A DNA stretch of 62,416 bases from Xylanimonas cellulosilytica (GCA_001072465.1 JVKM01000044.1:1-62416), one strand, 5' to 3'; positions 24,649 to 33,980 are shown, counted from the first letter of the stretch. Program-made: numbers and translations. Notes: generated from the letters alone by a model not told the origin.

Positions 24649-26367
24649 TCACGAGGAAGTCGGCGTGAAGGCGATGAGGCCCTCGTCCGTCAGCCCGACC
24701 AGCAGATCGTCGTAGACCCACGTGAGGTTCTGTGCCGCCGTCAGCTCGGCCGAGGTGTGCGCCTTGTTGTTCGCCATGTCGAAGAAATAGACGGTCTGTT
24801 CCTTGTATCCGATCTTCTGGACGAACGCGGCGGTTCCGTCGGCGCTCGCACGAGCGTGCGTGGGTGCGAACTGGCAGAAGCTCCCGTAGCTGTCTGCGAT
24901 CCCCTTCATTCCCTCCGCAGAATAGGACGCGGCACCCGCCGTCGGGTGCAGGGTGAGGACCTCGCACTTGTCCCCGCTCGCCTCCATCATGCCCGTCGTC
25001 CAGGGGGTCTTACCCGAGGTGAAGAACGCCTCCAGGTCGCTCAGGGTCGGCACGTCGCCGTCATCCGTGTAGACCTTGTTCCTGGTAGTGCGGTCAAAAA
25101 CAGAGATGAGCGTGCCGGTGGCATCGTACTTTTCGAGCTTGTTGGTGTTTTTTTCCACGAGGAGGCCATCCGCTGTCGGATACAGCGAGATGAGGCTCGC
25201 GGGCTGTTTGAAACGGCCCTCAGCACCGAGCGTCGTCACCACGCCCGTACGGGCATTGACGATCTGCAGGTTCCTGTAGTTATCAACGGGCACGATAACG
25301 GAGGTATCCTCACCTGAGCCGATTGTGGGCGGAACCGCCAGCTGCCGCGCCTTGGAGTAATCCTCTTGACGCCCCGTGATGCTCTGCCACAGGCGCTCCC
25401 ACGAGCCGGAGGAATACGTCCACCCCGAGCAGGTCTCGTAGCCCGAACAGGTCACCAGGATGTCGTCGACCATGGCCAGCGGCTGGTCGTCCTCCCACGG
25501 TCCCTCCGCCTGAATGCCCGTCGACTTCGAGACGAGGATGTTACCGACGACAAGCCACTGGCCGGCGGAAACAATGCTGAAATTCGATATGTGAGGCGTC
25601 ATCCTCACAGAAGCATCCGACGACGTCCACAGCACGGTAGGTGTGGAGGAAGAGACATCAATGGCCGCGATTGAGAATGATCTATTCGTATCGGACAGAG
25701 ACACCATGTAGATCGTCGTTCCATCGGCAAATATCCGGGTCCGCGTTCTATGTTCCTGCCCCACGTCGGTACGAGGATCGGTGAGAAGCCATGCGGGGCT
25801 CACACCCGCTGCCCAGTCCGACGAGAGAACGTTCGTGTTCGTGGCCGAACCCTTATACCCCTGAACGGAGATGGGGCCCCTACTGATACCGCTGAAGGAG
25901 GGCGTGTAAGCCATGAACCTGGGCAGAGCGAGAACAAGGACGACGACCGCGAGGACTACGCCGATGATGACCTTCGTGCTCAGCAGCCGCCGGTACAGGG
26001 CTTTGTGAGCGAGGCGCTGAGGATCGCGCTTCCTGCGCGGAGGACGAAGGCCTTTCTGGGGTGCACTCGCGGGGGCCGAGGCCTCGTGAGGAGACGCCGA
26101 CGAGCGGGGTGTCGCCGTGGTGCGCGTCGCACCCGTGACGAGCGAACCCAGGACTGGCTTCAACGACGAGGCGACGCCCGACTGACCCGTCGCAGTGCCC
26201 TCTGACTTTCCGGTTTCGGGCGCGAAGCGATCGGGGACCGGCGAGGCGCCGGTCGAAGCCGCGCGGTCTGCGGGCTGCTCGTCGGCGCTCTGCGTCTTCG
26301 GCTCGCTTCCGGGTGCGGGGGTGGAATCCGCGTCCGGGGGAGCCCAGCGGGAAAAGTCGTTGCTCAC
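24649..26367 (-). CDS. Membrane-anchored beta-propeller-like protein P5
   Basis: A 572-residue paralogue and first gene of the minus-strand run. About 125 residues of polar, Ala/Ser/Pro-rich sequence precede a membrane helix (about 132-152, STKVIIGVVLAVVVLVLALP). The outer domain carries YKGSATNTNVLSSDWAAGVS, VTCSGYETCSGWTYSSGSW, a Cys pair (GDKCEVLTLHPTAG ... GSFCQF), and ends WVYDDLLVGLTDEGLIAFTP. It is separated from P4-P1 by ispF. The start is GTG with TAGAAA exactly six bases upstream. It is divergent from thrC. Function is unknown. Confidence 0.75.
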   Translation of the reverse strand: MSNDFSRWAPPDADSTPAPGSEPKTQSADEQPADRAASTGASPVPDRFAPETGKSEGTATGQSGVASSLKPVLGSLVTGATRTTATPRSSASPHEASAPASAPQKGLRPPRRKRDPQRLAHKALYRRLLSTKVIIGVVLAVVVLVLALPRFMAYTPSFSGISRGPISVQGYKGSATNTNVLSSDWAAGVSPAWLLTDPRTDVGQEHRTRTRIFADGTTIYMVSLSDTNRSFSIAAIDVSSSTPTVLWTSSDASVRMTPHISNFSIVSAGQWLVVGNILVSKSTGIQAEGPWEDDQPLAMVDDILVTCSGYETCSGWTYSSGSWERLWQSITGRQEDYSKARQLAVPPTIGSGEDTSVIVPVDNYRNLQIVNARTGVVTTLGAEGRFKQPASLISLYPTADGLLVEKNTNKLEKYDATGTLISVFDRTTRNKVYTDDGDVPTLSDLEAFFTSGKTPWTTGMMEASGDKCEVLTLHPTAGAASYSAEGMKGIADSYGSFCQFAPTHARASADGTAAFVQKIGYKEQTVYFFDMANNKAHTSAELTAAQNLTWVYDDLLVGLTDEGLIAFTPTSS

Positions 26368-26373
26368 ACCACG

Positions 26374-26379
26374 TTTCTA
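26374..26379 (-). promoter_or_regulatory. -10 element of P5
   Basis: TAGAAA on the minus strand, six bases before the GTG at 26367. Confidence 0.5.
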
Positions 26380-26477
26380 CCACACGCCCCGGGGAGCTTC
26401 CCCCGATCCCTCGCCCCGGCCTCGTCCATCCGTGTGACGAGGAACGGGCGCCCTCGCAGGCCACGCCCCCTCTCCGA

Positions 26478-26483
26478 TAGGAT
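26478..26483 (+). promoter_or_regulatory. -10 element of thrC, leaderless start
   Basis: TAGGAT ends six bases before the GTG at 26490. A copy of the 13-base motif lies upstream at 26414-26426. Confidence 0.6.
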
Positions 26484-26489
26484 CGACCC

Positions 26490-27947
26490 GTGCGCTACAT
26501 TTCGACCCGACGCGGCCCCAACACGCCCACCCGTTCCTTCAGTGACATCCTCCTGGAAGGTCTCGCCCCCGACGGCGGCCTCTACCTGCCCGAGGAATAC
26601 CCGACGCTGTCTCGCTCCGACCTGGACGAGCTGCGCATCGTCCTGCGTGAGGACGGCTACGCGGCCATGGCCGCTGGCATTATCTCGCTCTTCGTCGACG
26701 ATATCCCCGCCGACGACCTGAGCGCGATCACGGCCCGTGCCTACCGCACCCCCGCCTTCTCCGACCCCCAGATCGTCCCCGTCGACGCCCTGGAGGGCAC
26801 CGACCTGCACCTCGCCCACCTCTCGAACGGCCCCACGGCAGCCTTCAAGGATATGGCGATGCAGCTCCTCGGCGAACTCTTCGAATACGAACTCACCCGC
26901 CGCGGCGACTGGCTGACCATTGTCGGCGCCACCTCCGGTGATACCGGCTCCTCCGCCGAGTACGCGCTGCGAGGCCGAAAGGGTCTCTCCGTCGTCATGC
27001 TGACCCCCGCCGGCCGCATGACCGCCTTCCAGCGCGCCCAGATGTTCTCCCTCCTCGACGAGAACATCGTCAACGTCGCCGTCGACGGCGTCTTCGACGA
27101 CTGCCAGGACCTCGTTAAGGCCGTCAACATGGACGCCGACTTCAAGGCCACCTGGCACGTGGGCGCCGTCAACTCCATTAACTGGGCGCGCCTGCTCGCC
27201 CAGGTCTGCTACTACGTCGCCACCTGGCTGCGCGTCACCGAGGAAGGAGCCGACGCCTCGTCCAAGGTCAGCGTTGTCGTGCCCTCGGGCAACTTCGGCA
27301 ACGTGTGCGCCGCCCACATCGCCCGCCAGATGGGCGTGCCGCTGGGTACCCTCGTCGTCGCCACGAACGAGAACGACGTCCTCGACGAGTTCTTCCGCAC
27401 CGGCGTCTACCGCCCCCGCTCCTCCGCGGACACGCTGGCCACCTCCAGCCCGTCCATGGACATCTCCAAGGCCTCGAACTTCGAGCGCTTCATCTTCGAC
27501 CTCATGGGCCGCGACGGCGACGTCACCCGCGCCCTCTTCGATGAGGCCCTGGCCCGCGACGGCTACTTCGACCTGTCCGGCACGCCCGAGTTCGCCGCCC
27601 TGCGCGACACCTACGGCTTCACCTCCGGCACTTCCTCGCACGCGGACCGCCTCGCCGAGATCGCGCGCACGGAAAAGGAAAGCGGCTACCTCCTCGACCC
27701 GCACACGGCCGACGGCGTCCACGTCGCCCGCGCGGTGCGCCCGCAGATCGAGGGCCCGCTCGTCGTCATGGAGACCGCGCTGCCCGTCAAGTTCGCCGAC
27801 ACGATCCTCGAGGCCACCGGCCACCTCCCGCCCGTGCCCGAGCGCTTCGAAGGCATCGAAGGCCGCGAAGAGCGCGTCACGCCCCTCGCCAACTCCGTCG
27901 AGGACCTCAAGGCGCTCATTCGCGAGCGCGTGCGCCCCGGCGCCTGA
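26490..27947 (+). CDS. thrC: Threonine synthase
   Basis: A 485-residue PLP enzyme converting O-phosphohomoserine to threonine. The N-terminus [20 protein letters not shown] and [15 protein letters not shown] are typical of the long (E. coli/yeast-like) class. The PLP lysine is in [20 protein letters not shown] near residue 115. The phosphate-binding region is [14 protein letters not shown], and [20 protein letters not shown] is a later conserved block. The GTG start is supported by the leaderless promoter and by the conserved first residues. It is monocistronic by position, followed by a long hairpin. Confidence 0.96.
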   Translation: MRYISTRRGPNTPTRSFSDILLEGLAPDGGLYLPEEYPTLSRSDLDELRIVLREDGYAAMAAGIISLFVDDIPADDLSAITARAYRTPAFSDPQIVPVDALEGTDLHLAHLSNGPTAAFKDMAMQLLGELFEYELTRRGDWLTIVGATSGDTGSSAEYALRGRKGLSVVMLTPAGRMTAFQRAQMFSLLDENIVNVAVDGVFDDCQDLVKAVNMDADFKATWHVGAVNSINWARLLAQVCYYVATWLRVTEEGADASSKVSVVVPSGNFGNVCAAHIARQMGVPLGTLVVATNENDVLDEFFRTGVYRPRSSADTLATSSPSMDISKASNFERFIFDLMGRDGDVTRALFDEALARDGYFDLSGTPEFAALRDTYGFTSGTSSHADRLAEIARTEKESGYLLDPHTADGVHVARAVRPQIEGPLVVMETALPVKFADTILEATGHLPPVPERFEGIEGREERVTPLANSVEDLKALIRERVRPGA

Positions 27948-27962
27948 GTTTTCTTTCGCTCG

Positions 27963-28023
27963 ACGAGGCCCGAGCCCCCACCAGCGAACCCGCGCGGTTG
28001 CGTGGGCGGGGCCCGGGCCTCGT
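27963..28023 (+). terminator. Hairpin after thrC
   Basis: CGAGGCCCGAGCCCC near 27963 pairs with GGGGCCCGGGCCTCG near 28010-28023 with one mismatch, enclosing a CGCGCGG-rich loop. Only TT follows. Confidence 0.55.
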
Positions 28024-28073
28024 TACATACTCCCGGGGAGCGCCCGTTTCCCTCACCCCCTGTCCGCGCCAGG

Positions 28074-28079
28074 TAGGAT
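28074..28079 (+). promoter_or_regulatory. -10 element of cysS, leaderless start
   Basis: TAGGAT ends seven bases before the ATG at 28087. Confidence 0.55.
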
Positions 28080-28086
28080 TGGTGCC

Positions 28087-29544
28087 ATGCTGCACCTGTA
28101 CGACTCCAAGAGCGCCCGCATCCAGCCCCTCAACCCGGTGACCCCCGGCAAGGTCGGCATCTACCTGTGTGGCGCCACCGTGCAGGGATCCCCGCACGTC
28201 GGCCACCTGCGCGCCGCCGTCTCCTTCGACACCCTGATCCGCTGGCTGCGCCGCAGCGGCTACGAGGTCACCTACGTCCGCAACGTCACCGACATCGACG
28301 ACAAGATCCTGAACAAGTCAGCCGAGGCCGGCTGGGACTGGTGGGCCTGGGCCTACCGCTTCGAGCGCGAATTCACCGAGGCGTACGAGACCCTCGGCGT
28401 CGAAGCACCCACGTACGAGCCGCGCGCCACCGGCCACATCCCCGAGCAGCTCGACCTCGTCCAGCGCCTCATCGACGCAGGCCACGCCTATTCGGATGGG
28501 CGCGGCAACGTCTACTTCGACGTCCACTCCCAGCCCGACTACGGCTCACTCACCCGCCAGCGCCTGGCGGACATGCGCACCACCGAAGACGACGCCCAGA
28601 TCGACGAGGCCGTCGAGGCCGGCAAGCGCGACCCCCGCGACTTCGCCCTCTGGAAGGCCAGTAAGCCGTCTGAGCCGGCCACTGCCTCGTGGGACAGCCC
28701 CTGGGGACGCGGCCGACCCGGCTGGCACCTCGAATGCTCCGCCATGTCACGGCGCTACCTCGGCGACGAATTCGACATCCACGGCGGCGGCATCGACCTG
28801 CGCTTCCCGCACCACGAGAACGAGCAGGCCCAGTCCCACGGCGCCGGCTGGGAGTTCGCGCGCCTGTGGGTCCACAACGCGTGGGTGACCACCAAGGGCG
28901 AAAAGATGTCCAAGTCGCTCGGCAACGTCCTGTCGATCGGGGCGCTCACCGAGGAGTACCCGGCCGTCGCCGTGCGTTGGGCCCTGTCGACCGTCCACCA
29001 CCGCTCCGCCATCGAATGGGGCGCCGAGACGCTACCCGCCGCGCACGCCGCCTGGGAGAAGTTCTCCACCTTCGTGGCCCGCGCGATCGAGGCCGCCGGC
29101 GAGGCTCCTGCCTCCGAGATCGCCCTGGCTCCCGCCGACCTGCCCGAGGCCTTCGTCGCTGCCATGGACGACGACCTCAACGTCGCCGGCGCGCTCGCGG
29201 TCCTGCACGAGCACCTCAAGGCCGGTAACGCCGCGCTTGCTGCTGGTGACGTTTCCGGTGTGTACCGCGAGCAGGTCCTGGTTCGCTCCATGCTGGATGT
29301 GCTTGGCCTGGACCCCGCTTCTGAGCAGTGGCGTGGACAGGCCGGCATCGGCGCGGGTGCCTCTGGTGCCGCTGCGGCCGAGCACTCGGCGCTGGACGCG
29401 CTGGTCCAGGCCGTGCTGGAGGAGCGGGCCGCTGCCCGCGCCGCCAAGGACTGGGCGCGCGCCGACGAGCTGCGCGACCGCCTGGCCGCCGCCGGCGTCA
29501 CCGTCGCGGACGGCCGCGACGGCGCGACGTGGAGCGTTGGCTGA
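28087..29544 (+). CDS. cysS: Cysteinyl-tRNA synthetase
   Basis: A 485-residue class I synthetase charging tRNA-Cys. [20 protein letters not shown] contains the first zinc Cys and the HIGH-equivalent [13 protein letters not shown] and HHENEQAQS supply the other zinc ligands, and [11 protein letters not shown] is the KMSKS loop near residue 275. A C-terminal anticodon-binding part (about 350-485) with an Ala-rich helix is present, which favours CysS over the shorter mycothiol ligase MshC that shares the N-terminal fold. The start at 28087 is fixed by the TAGGAT leaderless promoter and the standard MLHLYDSK N-terminus. Confidence 0.93.
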   Translation: MLHLYDSKSARIQPLNPVTPGKVGIYLCGATVQGSPHVGHLRAAVSFDTLIRWLRRSGYEVTYVRNVTDIDDKILNKSAEAGWDWWAWAYRFEREFTEAYETLGVEAPTYEPRATGHIPEQLDLVQRLIDAGHAYSDGRGNVYFDVHSQPDYGSLTRQRLADMRTTEDDAQIDEAVEAGKRDPRDFALWKASKPSEPATASWDSPWGRGRPGWHLECSAMSRRYLGDEFDIHGGGIDLRFPHHENEQAQSHGAGWEFARLWVHNAWVTTKGEKMSKSLGNVLSIGALTEEYPAVAVRWALSTVHHRSAIEWGAETLPAAHAAWEKFSTFVARAIEAAGEAPASEIALAPADLPEAFVAAMDDDLNVAGALAVLHEHLKAGNAALAAGDVSGVYREQVLVRSMLDVLGLDPASEQWRGQAGIGAGASGAAAAEHSALDALVQAVLEERAAARAAKDWARADELRDRLAAAGVTVADGRDGATWSVG

Positions 29545-29623
29545 GCTGCGGCTGATCCGCGGCTGAGGCCGGGCTGCTTGATGCGCCCGTGGGCGGCGGC
29601 CCGCCGTTTGCGCTGCGTGTTGC

Positions 29624-29669
29624 TGCTTGTGGCCCCACGGGTGTTCCGGGCGCCGGAGGCCCCGGCCGC
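29624..29669. repeat. 46-bp direct repeat, first copy
   Basis: Identical over 46 bases to 62337-62382 (begins TGCTTGTGGCCCCACGGG). It lies just after cysS. A GGGCGGCGGCCCGCC block is nearby at both places (29591 and about 62396). The surrounding GC-rich sequence up to 29800 holds no gene. Confidence 0.85.
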
Positions 29670-29825
29670 CCGCGAGGCTAGGCGTCCTCACTGCGTTCGG
29701 CGCCGCGCCTCGAAGCCCGCCCGTGCCCTCCGGACCCTCCGGCGCCCTCCACACCAGTGGTGCTAGGTCGCTTATGTTGCTCGGTGCATCGCCTCGAAGC
29801 CCTGCTACAGCTGTTAATCATCAAC

Positions 29826-29932
29826 TTCGCACGTAATTCCTTCATGGCTCATTCAAACATTGAATGTGCGTCGTTGGAATTGCAACGTTTTTGGGGTATC
29901 TCGAAAAATGACCGCGATAAATTACGTGCGAA
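29826..29932. repeat. Palindrome-bounded element B
   Basis: 107 bases bounded by perfect 13-base inverted repeats (TTCGCACGTAATT at 29826 and its complement at 29920). Inside are a CATTCAA/TTGAATG hairpin (29850-29866) and the core TCGTTGGAATTGCAACG, followed by TTTTTGGGGTATCTCGAAAA. Element C shares arms and core; element A shares the core. It lies directly upstream of repeat R2, as A lies upstream of R1. Confidence 0.7.
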
Positions 29933-29987
29933 ATGTGGGTGGCGGTGGTGTCGTCGCCGCCCACGGGTACCGCATCTGGGTCCCGTA

Positions 29988-30442
29988 GACCAGGCGGCCC
30001 GCTCTCCTGAAGCCGTTGTTGCCTTTGCTTGCTGGTACCCGTGTGGGGTTGAAACCGCTGTCGCCTTTGCGGGCACAGGCCGAGCCTCAAATGAAACCGG
30101 CATCGCCTTTGCGGGTGAGAATTGGGTGTTTTTGGCGCGTTTTTCGCTTGCATTGGTGTTGCCGGTTTCAATGGGTGTTGTTCAGGGGCGAGCATTGGTG
30201 ATGGTGGTTTCACGCTGGCCTGTATCAGTGGCCGTAGAGGTGTCATTGGTTGCATCGTCGCCACCTCAGTGCGTCCTGTGCGCGAAAAAGTTCGCCCTGC
30301 GGGGTCTGGTGGTGGGTGTGAGCGCGAAAAAGTTCGCCCTGCGTGCTCATAATGGCCCAAAATCGGCGTTTTATGGCGTGCTGGGCGAACTTTTTCGCGG
30401 GTCAGGTCGAGAAGGCATGCTGTTGGGCGAACTTTGTCGCGC
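29988..30442. repeat. Mosaic intergenic repeat R2 (second copy of the 450-bp unit)
   Basis: Counterpart of 1542-1994, with almost the same length. It starts GACCAGGCGGCCCGCT, has three 42-base units (30007, 30049, 30091), the shared TTGGGTGTTTTTGGCGCG stretch, and four GCGCGAAAAAGTTCGCCC-type sites (direct at 30280-30297 and 30322-30339; inverted at 30383-30399 and 30425-30442). R1 has one more inverted site. It fills most of the gene-free stretch 29545-30770; the remainder (30443-30770) shows only GC-rich sequence and a TACCCT box near 30715 that may serve the next gene. Confidence 0.75.
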
Positions 30443-30770
30443 CTGCGAGCCTGCCACGGCCTCCGTCCCTGGCCGTGGGCCCGCCACTTCCTGCCGGCCC
30501 CATGGCCAGGCCTTGCGGTGCCTCCGGCACCCTCCACATCGGCCACGGTGGGGGGGTTTGCACGACACGAAGCCTTCTAGCAGCGTGTCGTCGGCGTGTC
30601 GGACCCCCGTGTAGTGCAATTCCCCCGTTTGGTGGTCGTGAGTTCGCGGCTTAGAGGACCCGCGTGCGGATTGGAGGGTTAACGTGCGCGATCAGCCCGA
30701 TGCGAGTCGAGGCCGTACCCTGATAACCAGTCGACGCCTCGAGGTGTCGCCGCGAATGGGGAGGAACAGC

Positions 30771-31319
30771 ATGGAGTACGTGGCGCTGCTGCGCGGCATC
30801 AACGTCGGCGGCAAGAACAAGGTCGTCATGAGTGAGCTGCGCGAACAGATTGAAGCTGCAGGCTTTGTGAATGTACGTACCTACATCAACAGCGGCAATC
30901 TCCTCTTCGAGGTCGAGGACGAAGCCTCGTGCGAGGACGTGGCACAGGCGGTCGAGGACCTCCTGGCTCGCCGATACGACTTCCCGATCCGACTGGCCCT
31001 CCTGACGGCGCAGGAGTACCTCGCGGAGCTGCACAGTCTCCCCGACTGGTGGCATGGCGAGGTCGCCCGGCGTGACGCCCTCTTCTACACGCGAGGCCTG
31101 GACCGCTCCCACGTGCGTGAGCGCATCGAGGCGATGGAGCTGGGGGACGAGGCCGTGCACTTCGGCGAGTACGCCGTGTTCTGGGGCAAGTTCGACGAGA
31201 AGAGCTTCCTGAAGACCGCCTATCACAAGCGTCTGCTGCGCGAGGACTTCTACCGCCAGGTGACGATCCGCTCCGGTTCGACGGTCGAGAAGATCGCAGC
31301 CATGCTGTCGCAAGACTGA
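30771..31319 (+). CDS. DUF1697 family protein
   Basis: A 182-residue cytosolic protein beginning MEYVALLRGINVGGKNKVVM, the hallmark of DUF1697. It continues with the family blocks VRTYINSGNLLFEVE and AVFWGKFDEKSFLKTAYHK. The biochemical role of this family is unknown. The ATG at 30771 follows GGGGAGGAACAGC; a longer reading from 30684 adds residues unlike the family. It stands alone between the R2 repeat region and rlmB. Confidence 0.9.
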   Translation: MEYVALLRGINVGGKNKVVMSELREQIEAAGFVNVRTYINSGNLLFEVEDEASCEDVAQAVEDLLARRYDFPIRLALLTAQEYLAELHSLPDWWHGEVARRDALFYTRGLDRSHVRERIEAMELGDEAVHFGEYAVFWGKFDEKSFLKTAYHKRLLREDFYRQVTIRSGSTVEKIAAMLSQD

Positions 31320-31428
31320 GGCTCACCCCGCCCAATCGTGATTTTGGCCCCCGCGTGCGCCCCTGTGGCCCCGATGCAGCCCAAAACCCGTACGCTTGTG
31401 TCAGTTCACGAGAAAACGAGGAGACACC

Positions 31429-32406
31429 ATGGCCTCACACAGCGGGCGCCCCGGCGCCATCCGTAAGAAGGGCACCAAGAAGGGCGCGCAGGTCGGCACC
31501 GGCGGGCACTCGCGCCGCCGCCTCGAAGGCAAGGGCCCGACCCCCAAGGCTGAGGACCGCACCTACCATCCCGCCCACAAGCGCAAGGTCAAGCGCGAGG
31601 CCCGCGAGGCCCAGGAGGCCGCGATCGCGCGCGCCCGCGCCAAGTCGTCGATCCGCGTCAAGCCCGGTCATGAGCTGATCGCCGGCCGTAACCCTGTTGC
31701 CGAGGCCGCCCGCGCCTCGGTCCCGATTGAGCGCGTCTTCGTCCTCGACAACGTGAAGGACGACCGCGTGGAGGAGGTCGTGCGCCTCGCCTCGGCCATG
31801 GGCGCCCCCGTTTACGAGGTCACCCGCCGCGACCTGGATGTCGCGACCGACGGCGCCGTCCACCAGGGCGTCGCCATTGAGGTGCGCGGCTACGAGTACG
31901 CCGACGCCTCGGATCTGATCGCGGGTTCTCTGCAGCAGCTGGGCCACCCGCTCCTCGTCGCCCTCGACCAGGTGACGGACCCCCACAACCTGGGCGCGGT
32001 CCTGCGTAGTGCGGGCGCGTTCGGCGCGGACGGCGTCATCATCCCCGAGCGTCGTAGCGCGGGCGTCAACACGACCGCGTGGAAGGTGTCGGCCGGTGCG
32101 GCCGCCCGCGTGCCTGTGGCTCGTGCGACGAACCTTGTGCGCGCCCTTGAGGAGGCTAAGCAGGCTGGCTATTTCGTGGTCGGCCTGGACGGCGGAGGCG
32201 ACGCGCCCCTGCGCGGCCTGTCGCTGGCGGATGGCCCCCTCGTGGTTGTGACCGGTGCTGAGGGTGCGGGCCTGTCCCGCCTCGTCCGTGAGACCTGCGA
32301 CCAGATCGTGTCGATCCCGATCGCGTCGACCGTCGAGTCCCTCAACGCGGCTGTTGCCACGGGCATAGCCCTGTACGAGGTGGCCTCCCTGCGCGCGCAG
32401 GACTGA
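31429..32406 (+). CDS. rlmB: 23S rRNA (guanosine-2'-O-)-methyltransferase RlmB
   Basis: A 325-residue SPOUT methyltransferase of the TrmH/RlmB group that methylates the 2'-OH of a 23S rRNA guanosine. The first 80 residues are Lys/Arg/Gly-rich (an actinobacterial-type extension). ELIAGRNPVAEAARASVPIE starts the substrate-binding domain. The knotted SAM-binding domain has ALDQVTDPHNLGAVLRSAGA, VVTGAEGAGLSRLVRETCDQ and IPIASTVESLNAAVATGIAL. The ATG at 31429 follows CGAGGAGACACC. A TACGCT box near 31390 may be its -10. Confidence 0.93.
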   Translation: MASHSGRPGAIRKKGTKKGAQVGTGGHSRRRLEGKGPTPKAEDRTYHPAHKRKVKREAREAQEAAIARARAKSSIRVKPGHELIAGRNPVAEAARASVPIERVFVLDNVKDDRVEEVVRLASAMGAPVYEVTRRDLDVATDGAVHQGVAIEVRGYEYADASDLIAGSLQQLGHPLLVALDQVTDPHNLGAVLRSAGAFGADGVIIPERRSAGVNTTAWKVSAGAAARVPVARATNLVRALEEAKQAGYFVVGLDGGGDAPLRGLSLADGPLVVVTGAEGAGLSRLVRETCDQIVSIPIASTVESLNAAVATGIALYEVASLRAQD

Positions 32407-32426
32407 GCCTTCCGAACCACCCTGTT

Positions 32427-32464
32427 GTCTCGCCGTGGGCGCGTGTTAGCGCCCGCGGCGAGAC
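32427..32464. terminator. Terminator between rlmB and Z1
   Basis: GTCTCGCCG(T)GGGCGC and GCGCCC(G)CGGCGAGAC form a long stem with TCTTTT after it on the plus strand. It overlaps the last codons of the convergent Z1 gene. Confidence 0.85.
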
Positions 32465-33033
32465 TCTTTTCTGGCGGCCTGGCGCATTGCGATCACGTTC
32501 CGTCCCGCGAAGATGTGGTCTGTTGGCAGATCGCCCTCGAAGAGGAGCTCTGGCTGCGCGAGCAGTAGCTCATCGAGCTGCAGCGTGACGGCGAGGTCCT
32601 GGAGGTAGTGGCCTACGTCTTCCTTGGTGGTGGGGGTGTTGCGCTGGCTGACCCGGGTGTCGAAGCACCACACTTCGCTCGCGGGGCGTCCTGCGACCGA
32701 GCAGGAGCGTGCGGCGATGAGGATAGGGGTGTTTTCCTGGCGAGTCTGTTTGACGGTGCGAGGTGCCGTGGACGGGAAGACGCCGAAGGGTGTTATCTCG
32801 TCAAAGACGGATGAGACGGCGATGTGTCGCGCGTCGCTGCCGGTTGTGATCTCGGTGCCGACCCACCCCTGCTGGGCGAGCTGCTCGCGCATCCCCGGTG
32901 TCTCACCCGAGGCGCCGGTCGACACCCAGTATCCGATGCACAGGTCGAGAGCCTGCTGCGGGTTGAGCGCGACCCTGGCGTAGAAGTACCTGCGACGGTT
33001 GAAAATCCGGCGCAGTGAGAAACCGGGGGTCAT
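32446..33033 (-). CDS. Uncharacterised protein Z1 (tandem paralogue)
   Basis: A 195-residue soluble protein, the last of four related genes. It begins MTPGFSLRRIFNRRRYFYAR, then LNPQQALDLCIGYW, MREQLAQQGWVGTEITTG, ASEVWCFDTRVS and a C-terminus with PTDHIFAGRNVIAMRQAARK. These blocks line up with Z2-Z4 (SPDEAVARC, QFAQTGWIGTELVIG, CELWC, MRKAAKK). I do not recognise the family; there are no membrane segments or signal peptide. The ATG at 33033 follows CGAGGAGGCAGCTC. A TAGTAT box on the minus strand at 33112-33117 may be its -10. The first 85 bases of this gene recur at 34603-34685. Confidence 0.7.
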   Translation of the reverse strand: MTPGFSLRRIFNRRRYFYARVALNPQQALDLCIGYWVSTGASGETPGMREQLAQQGWVGTEITTGSDARHIAVSSVFDEITPFGVFPSTAPRTVKQTRQENTPILIAARSCSVAGRPASEVWCFDTRVSQRNTPTTKEDVGHYLQDLAVTLQLDELLLAQPELLFEGDLPTDHIFAGRNVIAMRQAARKESRRGR

Positions 33034-33081
33034 GAGCTGCCTCCTCGTGCACGACCTGTGTCAGCGCATCAGCACGGTACC

Positions 33082-33228
33082 GATGCAAACGAGATGCGCT
33101 GTGGCGTCAGGATACTATTGCGTGGGACTCCCCGGGGATCGACGAGGCATGGGAATCCCCGTGCTGGTCGGCCGGAGAAGGGAGGCTACCCCCGGCTCTT
33201 CTTCGCAGCCTTGCGCATTGCCGTGAGC
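33082..33228. repeat. 147-bp repeat downstream of and into Z2, copy 1
   Basis: Nearly identical, without indels, to 33834-33980. It spans the intergenic region and the last codons of Z2 (KAAKKSRG), and includes the promoter-like TAGTAT box of the following gene. This marks a recent tandem duplication of gene end plus next promoter. Confidence 0.85.
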
Positions 33229-33782
33229 ACCGGCATCGTCAGTGGAACGTCCGCCGGCACTTCGTGGGCCATGGGACGGTCCGGTCCAGCCATTAGAATT
33301 CCGGTTTTCCGGAAAGAATGTTCAATCTTTGTGAACATCGAGGCGAGGAAGTCCTCGGGAAAGGTCGTTTCGCCCATTGATGTGAAATCGACGCGGCACC
33401 ATAGTTCGCACGCGGGAGTTACGCCTCCGGGGACTGGACGGGCGATGATCTCGACGAACGTCTTTTCGAGAAAGGCGCGCTTCAATCGGTCGGGTACTGC
33501 CTGCGGAAACAGTGCGGTGACGGCGACAGTCATACTGGACGAAGCGACCAAATCGGTGAAGAGAGCCTTCCCGTTGTTGCCGATGACCAGTTCGGTTCCT
33601 ATCCATCCCGTCTGAGCGAATTGCTCTCGCATGCCGGGCGTTTCGCAGCGAATCTTCGCAGTTCGCCAGAGAGTGATGCAGCGTGCCACGGCCTCGTCGG
33701 GAGAAACAGACAGGCGTAGCGCCATGAGCGGCTGGCGAATCAAGGAGAGGCTGCGGCCGAGAGAAGAAAATAGGGGACTCAT
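33186..33782 (-). CDS. Uncharacterised protein Z2 (tandem paralogue)
   Basis: A 198-residue paralogue of Z1/Z3/Z4. Blocks: LSVSPDEAVARCITLWRTAK, MREQFAQTGWIGTELVIGN, FVEIIARPVPGGVTPACELW, a HSFRKTGILMAGPDRP-like segment, and the basic end TAMRKAAKKSRG, identical to Z3's. The ATG at 33782 follows ACAGGAGGAACACC. It is predicted cytosolic. The basic C-terminal tail shared by Z2 and Z3 could contact nucleic acid or membrane lipid, which is only a suggestion. Confidence 0.7.
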   Translation of the reverse strand: MSPLFSSLGRSLSLIRQPLMALRLSVSPDEAVARCITLWRTAKIRCETPGMREQFAQTGWIGTELVIGNNGKALFTDLVASSSMTVAVTALFPQAVPDRLKRAFLEKTFVEIIARPVPGGVTPACELWCRVDFTSMGETTFPEDFLASMFTKIEHSFRKTGILMAGPDRPMAHEVPADVPLTMPVLTAMRKAAKKSRG

Positions 33783-33833
33783 GGTGTTCCTCCTGTGTGA
33801 GCGCGGGAGGGGTGTCGGTGCATGCACGATCCC

Positions 33834-33980
33834 GACGCAAGCGAGATGCGCCGTGGTGTCAGGGTACTATCGCGCGGGATTCCCTGGGGATCGACGAGGC
33901 ATGGGAATCCCCGTGCTGGTCGGCCGGAGGAGGGAGGCTACCCCCGGCTCTTCTTCGCAGCCTTGCGCATTGTCGTGAGC
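33834..33980. repeat. 147-bp repeat downstream of and into Z3, copy 2
   Basis: Second copy of 33082-33228. It contains a GGGATTCCC ... GGGAATCCC inverted repeat near 33876-33911 and a TAGTAC box on the minus strand that may be the -10 for Z2. Confidence 0.85.

Noticed and set aside
29826-29932. A short minus-strand peptide with similar wording in elements B and C (RGHFSRYPKNVAIP and LGHFSRQPINVAIP)
   Set aside because: The similarity follows from the conserved palindromic core. No start and ribosome site are shared and element A does not keep that frame. It may deserve a check but cannot be called a gene.
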